In this document: positions 8,626-15,571 of the stretch, one piece after another | How the letters are laid out: each line of letters starts with the position of its first letter | Position numbering within the stretch: position 1 is the first letter of the stretch | Source of the DNA: TMED14 sp963925545 | Lineage (GTDB): Bacteria > Bacteroidota > Bacteroidia > Flavobacteriales > Schleiferiaceae | Length of the DNA: 15,571 bases | Reading direction: 5' to 3' | Assembly (NCBI GenBank): GCA_963925545.1 | Contig: CAWUSA010000026.1 | Location: forward strand, 1-15,571 | Notes under the pieces: generated by a model | Databases searched by the model: none | Seen by the model: only the letters and a program-made list of their open reading frames with translations | What the model was told of the DNA's origin: nothing | Position numbers and translations under genes: made by a program

Positions 8626-9570
8626 TTATTCAGTGACAGGTGAGGTGATGATTTTTCCCAAAAGAATGCTTGCCATTCGGGGGAATGATTGCTCACTCCA
8701 TCCAGCCACATGGGGTGTGATTAGGGTCCGTGGATCGTTGCACATGGCCTTGAACCAATCGGGTTGATTGCGGAGGCCGAGCAACGACGCCTTTTCCAAA
8801 TCAACCACATCCAGTAGAAGTCCTCTCAATTGATTCTCTTTAAGCAATTCCCAGGCATCTTGGCTTCGAACCACGGCACCTCTACTGCTGTTGATGATCA
8901 AGGGATGTCTTTCACATTGACGCAAAAAATCACCATCCACCATGGCATGGGTTTCCTCATTCAAGGGCAGATGAATGGAAAGGATGTCTGATCGTTGTTG
9001 TAGCTCAAGCAAGCTGACCTCTTCAACATAGGAGGGGCAATGACCTTGGCGGTATTTGTCATGCGCTATCAGTTGGCAGCCAAAACCCTGGAGTCGTTCA
9101 GCAAAGGCGGAGCCCATGTGGCCATAACCGAGAATCCCCACTGTGGAACCGTGAATTTCCCATCCTGAGTTGCTTTCTCTATCCCAGAGTCCTTGTTTCA
9201 CTTGTTCATTCGCCAATGCCACCTTGTGGGTGTGCGCCAATAACATGCCAACCAGGTGTTCACCCAAGGCGATGCGGTTGCCTTCCGGAGCGGCATAGCA
9301 GGCAATGCCCATCTTGTTGGCTGCAACGACGTCGATATGCTCCAGACCAGATCCTAAGCGTCCAATCCACTGGAGGGATGTCGCCTGTTGCAAGTGTACA
9401 TGATTGATGGGAAGTCGGCCCCGGACAATGAGACCAACAGCCTCTGACCAACGGGTATTCAGGTCTTCAATGCTAGCCTGATGGTGGTTTTCTACCTGAT
9501 AGCCCGCTTGCGTTAAGCCATGAATCAAGATGTCATGGCTAGGGTCTAGGGCAATGACAAGGCCTTTCAT
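8626..9570 (-). CDS. D-isomer-specific 2-hydroxyacid dehydrogenase (phosphoglycerate-dehydrogenase-like)
   Basis: A cytoplasmic NAD(P)-dependent oxidoreductase of 314 residues from the ATG at 9570. The Rossmann motif GILGYGHMG is at 145-153, the substrate-binding arginine lies in NSSRGAVV (Arg230), and the catalytic histidine is in TPHVAGWS (His287). The acidic partner region reads LLLDVVDLEKAS, where Asp257 or Glu259 would take the place of the usual catalytic Glu. The stretch LGSGLEHIDVVAANKMGI, then AAPEGNRIALGEH, is typical of the Bacteroidota proteins labelled SerA-like; the length fits the short form without a C-terminal ACT domain. True phosphoglycerate activity is not proved, because glyoxylate or hydroxypyruvate reductases share these motifs. 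I prefer 9570, one base after the mgtE stop, over an in-frame ATG at 9591 that would add seven unrelated residues inside mgtE. Confidence 0.85.
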   Translation of the reverse strand: MKGLVIALDPSHDILIHGLTQAGYQVENHHQASIEDLNTRWSEAVGLIVRGRLPINHVHLQQATSLQWIGRLGSGLEHIDVVAANKMGIACYAAPEGNRIALGEHLVGMLLAHTHKVALANEQVKQGLWDRESNSGWEIHGSTVGILGYGHMGSAFAERLQGFGCQLIAHDKYRQGHCPSYVEEVSLLELQQRSDILSIHLPLNEETHAMVDGDFLRQCERHPLIINSSRGAVVRSQDAWELLKENQLRGLLLDVVDLEKASLLGLRNQPDWFKAMCNDPRTLITPHVAGWSEQSFPRMASILLGKIITSPVTE

Positions 9571-9571
9571 G

Positions 9572-10918
9572 TCAGAGCAATGCGTGGGCAATGGCGAAAT
9601 AGATACTCAAGCCCAGCACATCATTGGTGGTGGTAATGAATGGTCCGGTAGCCAATGCAGGATCGATGTCGTAGTAATTCAGGATCCATGGAACGGCTGT
9701 GCCAAACAAGCTGGCAAACAGAATGACTGCCATCAATGAGCTGCCAACCGTGGCGGCAAACATGATGTCCAATCCTGTTCCCCATGCATACAGGAAAATC
9801 GCCAGGGAACAAATTGCGCCATTGATCAGGCCAATGCCTAGTTCTCGGCGCAGCCGCTCACCCAAATTTCTTTGGATGCTGTCATTGGCAATTGCCTGAA
9901 CGACAATGGCTGATGATTGCACCCCCACATTGCCACCCATGGCTGCGATCAAGGGGATGAAAAAGATCAATTGAGGCCAGAGACTCATTTCCGTTTCATT
10001 GCTGGAAATCACCCCAGAGGCAACTATGCCACCAATCAAGCCAACCAAGAGCCAGGGTAAGCGCGCACGTGTCATTTCAAACAGGCTGTCATGGTATTCA
10101 ACTTCTTCTGAAAGACCCGACATGAGCTGGTAGTTGCTGTCAGCCTCTTCTTGCAAGACATCAACGATGTCATCCAGTGTGATGCGGCCAAGTAGCTGTC
10201 CCATGTCATCCACCACAGGCATGACAAAGAGGTCATACTTGGTCATGGTGCGGGCAACTTCATCCTCCTCATCATGGACCGTCACCTTGTGAATGTCTTT
10301 GTTGTAGAGGTCTAAAATGGGAGATTTTGTGGAGGTTGTCAGCAATTTTTTCAATGACAAAGAGCCTTTCAGGATTTCATTGTCATCCACCACATAGACC
10401 GCATGAACCACGTCAACATCTTCAGCTTGACGGCGCATTTCTGCTACGCATTTCAGCACCGTCCAGTTTTCGTTGACTTGGATCAACTCTGTCGCCATCA
10501 ATGCACCTGCTGTGCCATCTGGGTATTTGAGCAAGTCTGCCAAATCCCTAGCCAATTCAGTATCTACAAGGTTACTTAAGACCTCCTGTTTTTTCTCGTC
10601 AGGCAGTTCGCCAATGATGTCTGCTGCATCATCGGTGTCCATTTCAGACACCACGTATTCTGCGATTTCTTTGCCAGTGAAAGATTCAAGAACACGGGAA
10701 CGGTCATCCTCTTGAAAATGGGTGAGTACATCCGCGAAAAGCTCCTTGGGCAATTCTCGCAAGAGGACTAAGGCTTGGTCATCGTTTAACTGTTCTGCCA
10801 ATTCTGCAATATCCGCTGCATGCATGCCATCAAGAAGCACAAAGGCTGCCTTGGCTTGCCCCTCATTGAGGTGGCCTTCCAGGGCTTTGAGTAGTTTTTT
10901 GCTGATTTTAGTTTCCAT
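9572..10918 (-). CDS. mgtE: Magnesium transporter MgtE
   Basis: A dimeric inner-membrane magnesium channel of 448 residues, the standard length. Residues 1-130 form the acidic MgtE N domain (LLDGMHAADIAELAEQL). Two CBS domains follow at about 135-260 and act as the cytoplasmic Mg2+ sensor; GRITLDDIVDVLQEEAD at 244-260 ends the second and leads into the plug helix. About five membrane helices span 285-448, with PLIAAMGGNVGVQSS at 322-336 and TTTNDVLG at 430-437. Asp433 sits where the pore-lining Asp432 of Thermus MgtE lies. The start at 10918 overlaps the end of rsmA by 11 bases. Gating by internal Mg2+ through the acidic N and CBS domains is known for the family, and those domains look intact here. 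The rsmA - mgtE - dehydrogenase order is, as I recall, common in Bacteroidota. Confidence 0.96.
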   Translation of the reverse strand: METKISKKLLKALEGHLNEGQAKAAFVLLDGMHAADIAELAEQLNDDQALVLLRELPKELFADVLTHFQEDDRSRVLESFTGKEIAEYVVSEMDTDDAADIIGELPDEKKQEVLSNLVDTELARDLADLLKYPDGTAGALMATELIQVNENWTVLKCVAEMRRQAEDVDVVHAVYVVDDNEILKGSLSLKKLLTTSTKSPILDLYNKDIHKVTVHDEEDEVARTMTKYDLFVMPVVDDMGQLLGRITLDDIVDVLQEEADSNYQLMSGLSEEVEYHDSLFEMTRARLPWLLVGLIGGIVASGVISSNETEMSLWPQLIFFIPLIAAMGGNVGVQSSAIVVQAIANDSIQRNLGERLRRELGIGLINGAICSLAIFLYAWGTGLDIMFAATVGSSLMAVILFASLFGTAVPWILNYYDIDPALATGPFITTTNDVLGLSIYFAIAHALL

Positions 10919-11681
10919 GGCTCAAGTGTTTGGCCAAATTGATGAAATCCGCGACAGACAATTGCTCAGCGCGCAAATGCGCAACGGATTCAAACAATTC
11001 AAGGTTGCTAAAGGTAAGGCTTTTCAATGCGTTCCTCAAGGTTTTGCGACGCATACCAAAGGCTGTCTTGACAACCCTTGCTAGGTCCTTGTAGGGGACA
11101 TCAGGCATGATTGCATGCCGTCGAAGATGAATCACACCAGACTTCACCTTGGGTGGGGGGATGAATGCATGCTCGTCCAAGGTGAACAAGTAATCAACCT
11201 GGTAATAGGCCTGCGTGAGGACAGACGTGACGCCATATATCTTGGAACCGGGATCAGCGGCAAGTCGCATCGCAACTTCACGTTGGAACATGCCGGCCAT
11301 TTCTGGAATTTGATCACGCTTATCAATCATCCAAAAGACGATTTGGCTTGAGATATTGTAGGGGTAGTTGCCAACCAAAGCAAAGGGCTCACTGGTCAGT
11401 GGCTCAGGCAGTTCCCAGCGGAGCAAATCCGCATGATGCAAGCGCTGTGCAAGGCTGGGGAATTTCGCCACCAAGATGGGGATGCTTTCTCGGTCCAACT
11501 CAATGGCATGCAAGGTACAATCGAGATTGAGCAGGTACTGTGTCAACACACCCGTTCCTGGTCCGACTTCTAAGACATGTTCAACGCCTTGAAGTTCCAA
11601 GCAGTTGGCCATGCGTTCAGCCGCAGTCAAATCTTTGAGGAAATGCTGCCCAAGGCTCTTTTTTGCACGTAGGTTAGCCAT
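10908..11681 (-). CDS. rsmA: 16S rRNA (adenine1518-N6/adenine1519-N6)-dimethyltransferase
   Basis: Also called KsgA. It dimethylates two adjacent adenines in the 3' hairpin of 16S rRNA late in 30S assembly, using S-adenosylmethionine; loss gives kasugamycin resistance. The 257-residue protein opens with RAKKSLGQHFLKD (5-17), has SAM motif I EVGPGTGVLT (38-47), the acidic motif ELD at 61-63, catalytic motif GNYPYNISS (104-112) and the C-terminal FGMRRKTLRNALK (208-220). The catalytic motif has Tyr where NLPY is usual, a conservative change in a position that varies to aromatic residues in Bacteroidota. The start overlaps the stop of the fusion gene upstream by eight bases and the 3' end overlaps mgtE by 11, so expression is likely coupled to both. 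Confidence 0.96.
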   Translation of the reverse strand: MANLRAKKSLGQHFLKDLTAAERMANCLELQGVEHVLEVGPGTGVLTQYLLNLDCTLHAIELDRESIPILVAKFPSLAQRLHHADLLRWELPEPLTSEPFALVGNYPYNISSQIVFWMIDKRDQIPEMAGMFQREVAMRLAADPGSKIYGVTSVLTQAYYQVDYLFTLDEHAFIPPPKVKSGVIHLRRHAIMPDVPYKDLARVVKTAFGMRRKTLRNALKSLTFSNLELFESVAHLRAEQLSVADFINLAKHLSHGN

Positions 11682-14600
11682 GATCTGTCATCAATCCTGC
11701 TCGCTTGAGCAAAGCATTCACATGGGGGTCTCTCCCCCTAAATTGGCGGTACAAGACATCGGGATCTACGTTGCCCCCTGCCTTGAGCAACTGGCCAAAT
11801 CGACCCGCAACATCGGGGTCAAAAATACCGGCTTCAACAAAGGCTTCAAAGGCATCGGCATCCAGGACCTCTGCCCATTTGTAAGCGTAATAACCAGAAG
11901 AATAACCGCCGGCAAAAATATGGGAAAAGGCGGTTGACATCATGCCAATGGCCGGGCTGTCCCAGAGGTTGAAGGTCTCCATGCTTTGCGCTTCTAGGGC
12001 CTTGCCATCAGTGACAGGTTGACTGCGATGATGCCATGCGAGGTCTAGGAACCCCAAGCTCAACTGACGCAAGGTGGCCATGCCTTCCAAAAAGGTAGCA
12101 GCTTTCACGATTTTCTTTACTTCGCTGTCAGGCAAGGGCTCTCCCGTTAGGTAGTGCTTAGCAAAAAGCGCCAATGCCTCTGGCTGGTAGCACCAGTTTT
12201 CCATGATTTGTGAGGGCAGTTCCACAAAGTCCCACAGGACATGGGTGCCGGTCAAGGAGGCATGTGATCCTTCCCCCATCAAGCCGTGTAAGGCGTGACC
12301 AAATTCATGAAATAGGGTGGTTACCTCCCGGAACGTGAGCAAGGCAGGTTGGTCGCCATGGCTTTTGCTGAAATTGCAAACCATGGAGATCACAGGCTTG
12401 TGTTCTTGATCACTTTCCCGATAGGCCGTTCGGTAGCTGGTCATCCATGCACCGTTGCGCTTGCCTTTTCGGGGGTGCCAATCCGCCATCAGGTGTGCTA
12501 CAAAGTCACCTTGTGTATTCCATACCTCATAACAGTCAACGTCCTCATGGTAGCTGGGGTTGTCAGCTTCATGCACAAAGGTCAATCCATGCAATTGATT
12601 GGCCACCTCAAAGGCCCCTTCAAGGACTTGGTTCAAGGGGAAGTAAACCTTCAGTGCCTCGCTGTCAAGCTCAAGTTGATCTTGCTTGTATTGCTCCGAA
12701 ACAAAGGCAAGGTCCCATCGTTGCATTTCAGGCAATTCCAATGACCGTTCAGCAAAGGTTTGAAGATCAGACCATTCCTTTCTGGCTTCTGGCATGGCTA
12801 CGTCGAGCAAATTCGCAAGGAACCCGTTTACCGTTGCAGGGTTTTTTGCCATGCGATCCTCCAATACGTAATCTGCATGGGAATCGTAGCCAAGCAATTG
12901 TGCTCGCTGCATGCGAAGGTTGGCGATCTCTGCCATCAGGGCATTGTTGTCATTGCCATCGCCACGGTTGCATCGCATGGCAAATGCCCGGTAGAGCTGC
13001 TCCCTCAGGCTGGCATCCTTTGCGTAGGTCATGACGGCCACATAGGTGGGTGCATCGAGGGTGATGGCATGGCTCGCATCCAGGTTTCGATCTAGGGCAG
13101 CCTGTGCAGCAGTGGCCTTCGCACTTTCCGGCAAGCCCTCAAGCTCAGCTTCAGTCACAGCCATGAACCAGGATTCACTGTCGGCCAACACCTGTTCTGA
13201 ATAAGTCAATGTCGCCTTTGCCAATGAGGCGCTCAAGGTCTTCAATTGTGATTGCTCCTCTTTTGGAAGCAGTGCACCATTGCGAACAAAGCTGCTGTGG
13301 CTTCGCTTCAAAAGCATTAAATCTTCGCCCTCAAGTCCATGCTTGGATTGCATGACGGTATCCACCAGATGAAAGAGCTTAGGGTGGGACATGATGTCAT
13401 TGCCTAATTCGCTCAAGGGGGCAGAGACGGCCTGAGTGATGCGTTGAATTTCAGGGGTTGTGCAGGCTGAGTTGGCATTGAAAAGGACAGAGGTATGCTG
13501 GTCCAGCACATGCCCCATCTGTTCCATGGCTAGCACCGTGTTGCGAAAGGTTGGTTCATCGCCTTGGTTGGCAAGGGTTTCCAAGGAATCCCTCACCCCT
13601 TGGATGGATTGCAAAATCAGGCTTTCCCATTGACTCACAGGGTAATCCTGCAGATCCATAGCCTGCATGTAGCCGGCCAAATGCTTGAACTGGTTTGTCA
13701 GTGACCCATTGGCGCATTCGCTGGCCTGCCAGAGCATATCCTCTCCTTCGCCGCGGAGATGGGGCTTGAGTACTTGCTCTATGAAGGCCTTGCCAAATCC
13801 CTCTGTGGCATCCATTGGCACTTGCGAGGGTAAGTTGTCCACGGCTAAAACGCCAATGCTTCCTTTTGCAAGCAGGTCAGTTTCCTGATGCTTTTGTGGA
13901 TTCCAACCATAGAAAGGTGAATCGGCAGTGCTGGGTCTCAACGTGCAAGCCACAGGTCCATCAATGTCGCAGCTGATATCACCCACAAATTGGATATTGA
14001 AGTCAGGATGGCAGGCGTCTTCAGCAGTGAAAAATGGCGGGCTGCCATCCTTCCAGTAATGGCAAGCGAGGTACAGGTCTGTGCAATGGGCAAATCGCAA
14101 AAAATTGTTGCGGTAAAGGTCTGGGCGCTGGTAGAATTCACCCTTGTTAAAGCCGCCATCAGAGCTTCTTTGAACGTAGGCTGATGCGGGAAGCACGGTG
14201 AAGCAGGCTGCTTGTTCATTGCTCAGGTACGCCTCAGGGCTAACCTCCTTGAGGCCCGCTGCCAATAACATGTCTCTTGCGCCGGAAGCTACGCGGCCAG
14301 AGCCTGTGATAGCAGCCCTCAGTGAAGTGTTGGTCGCTTGCAAACTGCGTTTGAGTTCAGCCACGGTGCCTAATTTCAAAGCAGGTGATAGGTCAAATTC
14401 CTTGCGCTTCATGCCATAGCCACGCATGGCTTCATAGGCGCCAACAAGACCTGCGTAGACCCCAAAGCCAATCACCCGATCTTGGTTGTGTTGGAGCAAC
14501 TCCCAGTCGATCAATCGAACCCCTTTGTCAACGCAAGCCTTCAATAGGTCACGGTTGCTGGGTTGTCGCTTGTAGGTGTGCGAGAAGAAAAAGTGTGTTT

Positions 14601-14853
14601 TGCCAGGGTGCAAGTGGTCTAAAGGGACCTCTTTGACGCCAAGCAGCCAATCAGCATCGCTCAATTGGTCAGTCAACTGGCAGCCGGCATCCACATAATC
14701 TTGGTTGGCAAATGCCCGTATTTCACTGGGTTCGACCAGGATGCGTAGGCTAGGGTAGTGATGCAATAGGTCAGTGCATTGACTGGGGCTGAGGACTGCG
14801 CGCTGGTCAGGCGGGTTCTTGCGTTCACGAATCAATCCAAGGGTCATTTGCAT
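11674..14853 (-). CDS. Fusion: saccharopine dehydrogenase-like (LYS1-like) enzyme + M3 (Dcp-like) zinc oligopeptidase
   Basis: One uninterrupted frame of 1059 codons joins two enzymes. Residues 1 to about 396 resemble LYS1-type saccharopine dehydrogenase, a relative of alanine dehydrogenase/transhydrogenase N domains. The start (LIRERKNPPDQRAVLSP) is typical, Lys74 (GVKEVP) and His92 (FSHTYK) match the catalytic Lys/His pair of yeast Lys1, the dinucleotide motif is GSGRVASG at 184-191, and the domain ends as the family does (NGSLTNQFKHLAGYM). From about 403 to the end is an M3 metallopeptidase. Zinc motif HEFGH is at 849-853, the third ligand Glu878 lies in DFVELPSQ, FAGGYSSGYYAYKW at 980-993 carries the substrate-binding tyrosines, and the end (YRQFRGRDP...LLKRAGLM) is Dcp-like. 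The M3 half lacks the short NPLL-type leader normal for stand-alone enzymes. Both halves look catalytically intact. The start could also be the ATG at 14847. The gene lies 32 bases after a lipoprotein gene and overlaps rsmA by eight. Confidence 0.88.
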   Translation of the reverse strand: MQMTLGLIRERKNPPDQRAVLSPSQCTDLLHHYPSLRILVEPSEIRAFANQDYVDAGCQLTDQLSDADWLLGVKEVPLDHLHPGKTHFFFSHTYKRQPSNRDLLKACVDKGVRLIDWELLQHNQDRVIGFGVYAGLVGAYEAMRGYGMKRKEFDLSPALKLGTVAELKRSLQATNTSLRAAITGSGRVASGARDMLLAAGLKEVSPEAYLSNEQAACFTVLPASAYVQRSSDGGFNKGEFYQRPDLYRNNFLRFAHCTDLYLACHYWKDGSPPFFTAEDACHPDFNIQFVGDISCDIDGPVACTLRPSTADSPFYGWNPQKHQETDLLAKGSIGVLAVDNLPSQVPMDATEGFGKAFIEQVLKPHLRGEGEDMLWQASECANGSLTNQFKHLAGYMQAMDLQDYPVSQWESLILQSIQGVRDSLETLANQGDEPTFRNTVLAMEQMGHVLDQHTSVLFNANSACTTPEIQRITQAVSAPLSELGNDIMSHPKLFHLVDTVMQSKHGLEGEDLMLLKRSHSSFVRNGALLPKEEQSQLKTLSASLAKATLTYSEQVLADSESWFMAVTEAELEGLPESAKATAAQAALDRNLDASHAITLDAPTYVAVMTYAKDASLREQLYRAFAMRCNRGDGNDNNALMAEIANLRMQRAQLLGYDSHADYVLEDRMAKNPATVNGFLANLLDVAMPEARKEWSDLQTFAERSLELPEMQRWDLAFVSEQYKQDQLELDSEALKVYFPLNQVLEGAFEVANQLHGLTFVHEADNPSYHEDVDCYEVWNTQGDFVAHLMADWHPRKGKRNGAWMTSYRTAYRESDQEHKPVISMVCNFSKSHGDQPALLTFREVTTLFHEFGHALHGLMGEGSHASLTGTHVLWDFVELPSQIMENWCYQPEALALFAKHYLTGEPLPDSEVKKIVKAATFLEGMATLRQLSLGFLDLAWHHRSQPVTDGKALEAQSMETFNLWDSPAIGMMSTAFSHIFAGGYSSGYYAYKWAEVLDADAFEAFVEAGIFDPDVAGRFGQLLKAGGNVDPDVLYRQFRGRDPHVNALLKRAGLMTDHG

Positions 14854-14885
14854 CCCGCAAAAGTCCGGCTTTGTCAGCCATTCTC

Positions 14886-15209
14886 CTAATTGCTCCAGAT
14901 GACTTTTTCGAAGGTGGCATTGTTGGGAAAATTCACCCCTTGAATGTCAGTAAATCCAGCAATTCCACCAAGGAAACCCAGCGTGTCACAAGCTGAACCA
15001 AGGACATAAGAAGGAAAGTCTGCACCACAGGATCCAGGTTGGTAAACCTGCACCAGGTCACCTTGGAAGTGGTACGTGCTTACCGTTGAACCATTGGGAC
15101 AACACCATGCTTTGAAGTCAGGTAAACGGTCATTGAGGCATGCATTGTCAGGCTCGCTACAGGCCGTACATATCCATGCGGATAGCAACAAAATCACCCC
15201 TTTGTTCAT
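14886..15209 (-). CDS. Small cysteine-rich predicted lipoprotein (DUF6970-like)
   Basis: A 107-residue exported protein, first gene of the minus-strand operon. The N-terminus MNKGVILLLSAWICTACSEP is a lipoprotein-type signal with Cys17 as the probable lipidated residue. The lipobox CTAC is poor because position -3 is Cys instead of Leu or Val. The mature part has five more cysteines (24, 36, 37, 61, 74), including a Cys-Cys pair, so periplasmic or surface disulfides are likely. The arrangement of a YHFQGDLVQVYQ strand, then a PGSCG turn, then FLGGIAGF and a terminal KVIWSN resembles small Bacteroidota lipoproteins of the DUF6970 type; I recall this from pattern only. There is no known function. 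It sits 32 bases before the fusion gene and diverges from the secreted-protein gene at 15260. No good promoter box was found upstream; TACCTTG directly before the start is too close. Confidence 0.7.
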   Translation of the reverse strand: MNKGVILLLSAWICTACSEPDNACLNDRLPDFKAWCCPNGSTVSTYHFQGDLVQVYQPGSCGADFPSYVLGSACDTLGFLGGIAGFTDIQGVNFPNNATFEKVIWSN

Positions 15210-15235
15210 GCAAACAAGGTAGCATGAAATCTTAG

Positions 15236-15243
15236 TATGTTTG
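15236..15243 (+). promoter_or_regulatory. Candidate Bacteroidota promoter -7 box for the gene at 15260
   Basis: Reads TATGTTTG, a perfect TAnnTTTG match, in the 50-base divergent gap between the lipoprotein gene and the rightward gene. The box ends 16 bases before the ATG at 15260, implying a very short leader of about ten bases. No convincing TTTG -33 element is seen 17-23 bases upstream, which lowers confidence. Confidence 0.42.
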
Positions 15244-15259
15244 TGCCAACCATTCCAGC

Positions 15260-15571
15260 ATGTTGAGACCCCTTTTCCCCATTGTGTTGCTTGTTTTCAC
15301 GCTCAGTCTACAAGCACAAAAGACGGACCCCATTCAGTTGCAAACAGTGCAGTTGTCTGCGGATCCAGATGCATGGGTCAAGGAAATCATGTCTCGAGCC
15401 CGTTTGCGTGCGCAAGCACAACGCGGTGCAATCAAACGTCTTCGGTGCACGACCCATGTGAAAAGCAGCTTCGTGTCAATGGGTCAGGATCACCTCCTGG
15501 AATTCGTGGCTGACTCATGGGTTCGCTACCCACTGACCCACAGGGATGTCATCCTGGCCATCGATGAACAC
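15260..15571 (+). CDS. Secreted protein, N-terminal fragment (possibly DUF5686-like)
   Basis: From ATG at 15260 the frame is open for 104 codons and leaves the window, so the C-terminus is unknown. Residues 1-19 form a signal peptide (MLRPLFPIVLLVFTLSLQA, cleavage near QAQ). The mature start holds LSADPDAWVKEIMSRARLRA followed by RLRCTTHVKSSFVSMGQDHL. A helix built around an 'I..A' repeat, then a strand of the form 'Y/R-C-x-x-x-x-V-K-S', recalls the beginning of DUF5686 outer-membrane proteins of Bacteroidota. However, the CarboxypepD-like domain that often precedes it is absent, and only about 80 mature residues are visible. Export is well supported; the family name is a guess. A perfect TAnnTTTG box lies just upstream. 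Confidence 0.65.
   Translation, partial: MLRPLFPIVLLVFTLSLQAQKTDPIQLQTVQLSADPDAWVKEIMSRARLRAQAQRGAIKRLRCTTHVKSSFVSMGQDHLLEFVADSWVRYPLTHRDVILAIDEH

Noticed and set aside
9571..9591. ATG at 9591 as the start of the hydroxyacid dehydrogenase
   Set aside because: It adds seven unrelated residues inside the mgtE coding end; ATG 9570 begins the dehydrogenase right after the mgtE stop.
12349..13034. Long antisense open frames inside the fusion gene
   Set aside because: They mirror the codon structure of the strongly supported minus-strand gene and show no motif, signal peptide or family resemblance.
15241..15513. Plus-strand open frame of 90 codons near the right edge
   Set aside because: It is out of frame with the signal-peptide-bearing gene from 15260 and gives a composition-poor, motif-free protein.
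1..15571. CRISPR arrays, transposons, tandem repeats, tRNAs or a defence system
   Set aside because: Reading through the window I saw no repeated units, inverted-repeat-bounded elements, tRNA-like folds or defence-family genes; coding sequence accounts for nearly all of it.

Overview
This is a gene-dense chromosomal stretch from a member of the Bacteroidota, most likely a Flavobacteriales-type lineage of roughly balanced base composition. The evidence is a DUF6089-like outer-membrane barrel protein, promoter boxes of the Bacteroidota form TAnnTTTG, starts without clear Shine-Dalgarno sequences, and the neighbourhood rsmA - mgtE - hydroxyacid dehydrogenase. No rRNA, tRNA, CRISPR array, insertion sequence or phage gene was found. 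Every gap between genes is shorter than 140 bases.

Left block (1-5729, all minus strand): fbp (fructose-1,6-bisphosphatase), mfd (transcription-repair coupling factor), a NatA-type ABC ATPase and a NatB-type ABC permease that runs off the left edge. Each neighbouring pair overlaps by exactly four bases (GTGA, ATGA, ATGA), so this looks like one translationally coupled operon driven by a TACCTTTG box upstream of fbp. The ATPase is broken by a single missing base just after its signature motif; the rest of the gene is intact.

Middle block (5865-7936, plus strand): a monofunctional aspartate kinase, followed with a TTGA overlap by a PlsC-like acyltransferase. This pair diverges from fbp and converges on the next operon, with 13 overlapping coding bases and no room for a terminator.

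Right block (7924-15209, minus strand): in transcription order, a small cysteine-rich predicted lipoprotein, a 1059-residue fusion of a saccharopine-dehydrogenase-like (LYS1-like) enzyme with a Dcp-like M3 zinc oligopeptidase, rsmA/ksgA, mgtE, a D-2-hydroxyacid dehydrogenase and the DUF6089-like barrel protein. Spacings range from an 11-base overlap to 32 bases. At the far right a divergent gene for a secreted protein starts at 15260, behind a perfect TATGTTTG box, and leaves the window.

Most of the window is ordinary housekeeping and envelope biology. Two things stand out. The first is the dehydrogenase-peptidase fusion, in which the key residues of both halves are preserved. The second is the one-base lesion in the ABC ATPase, which is either a recent inactivation or a sequence error.
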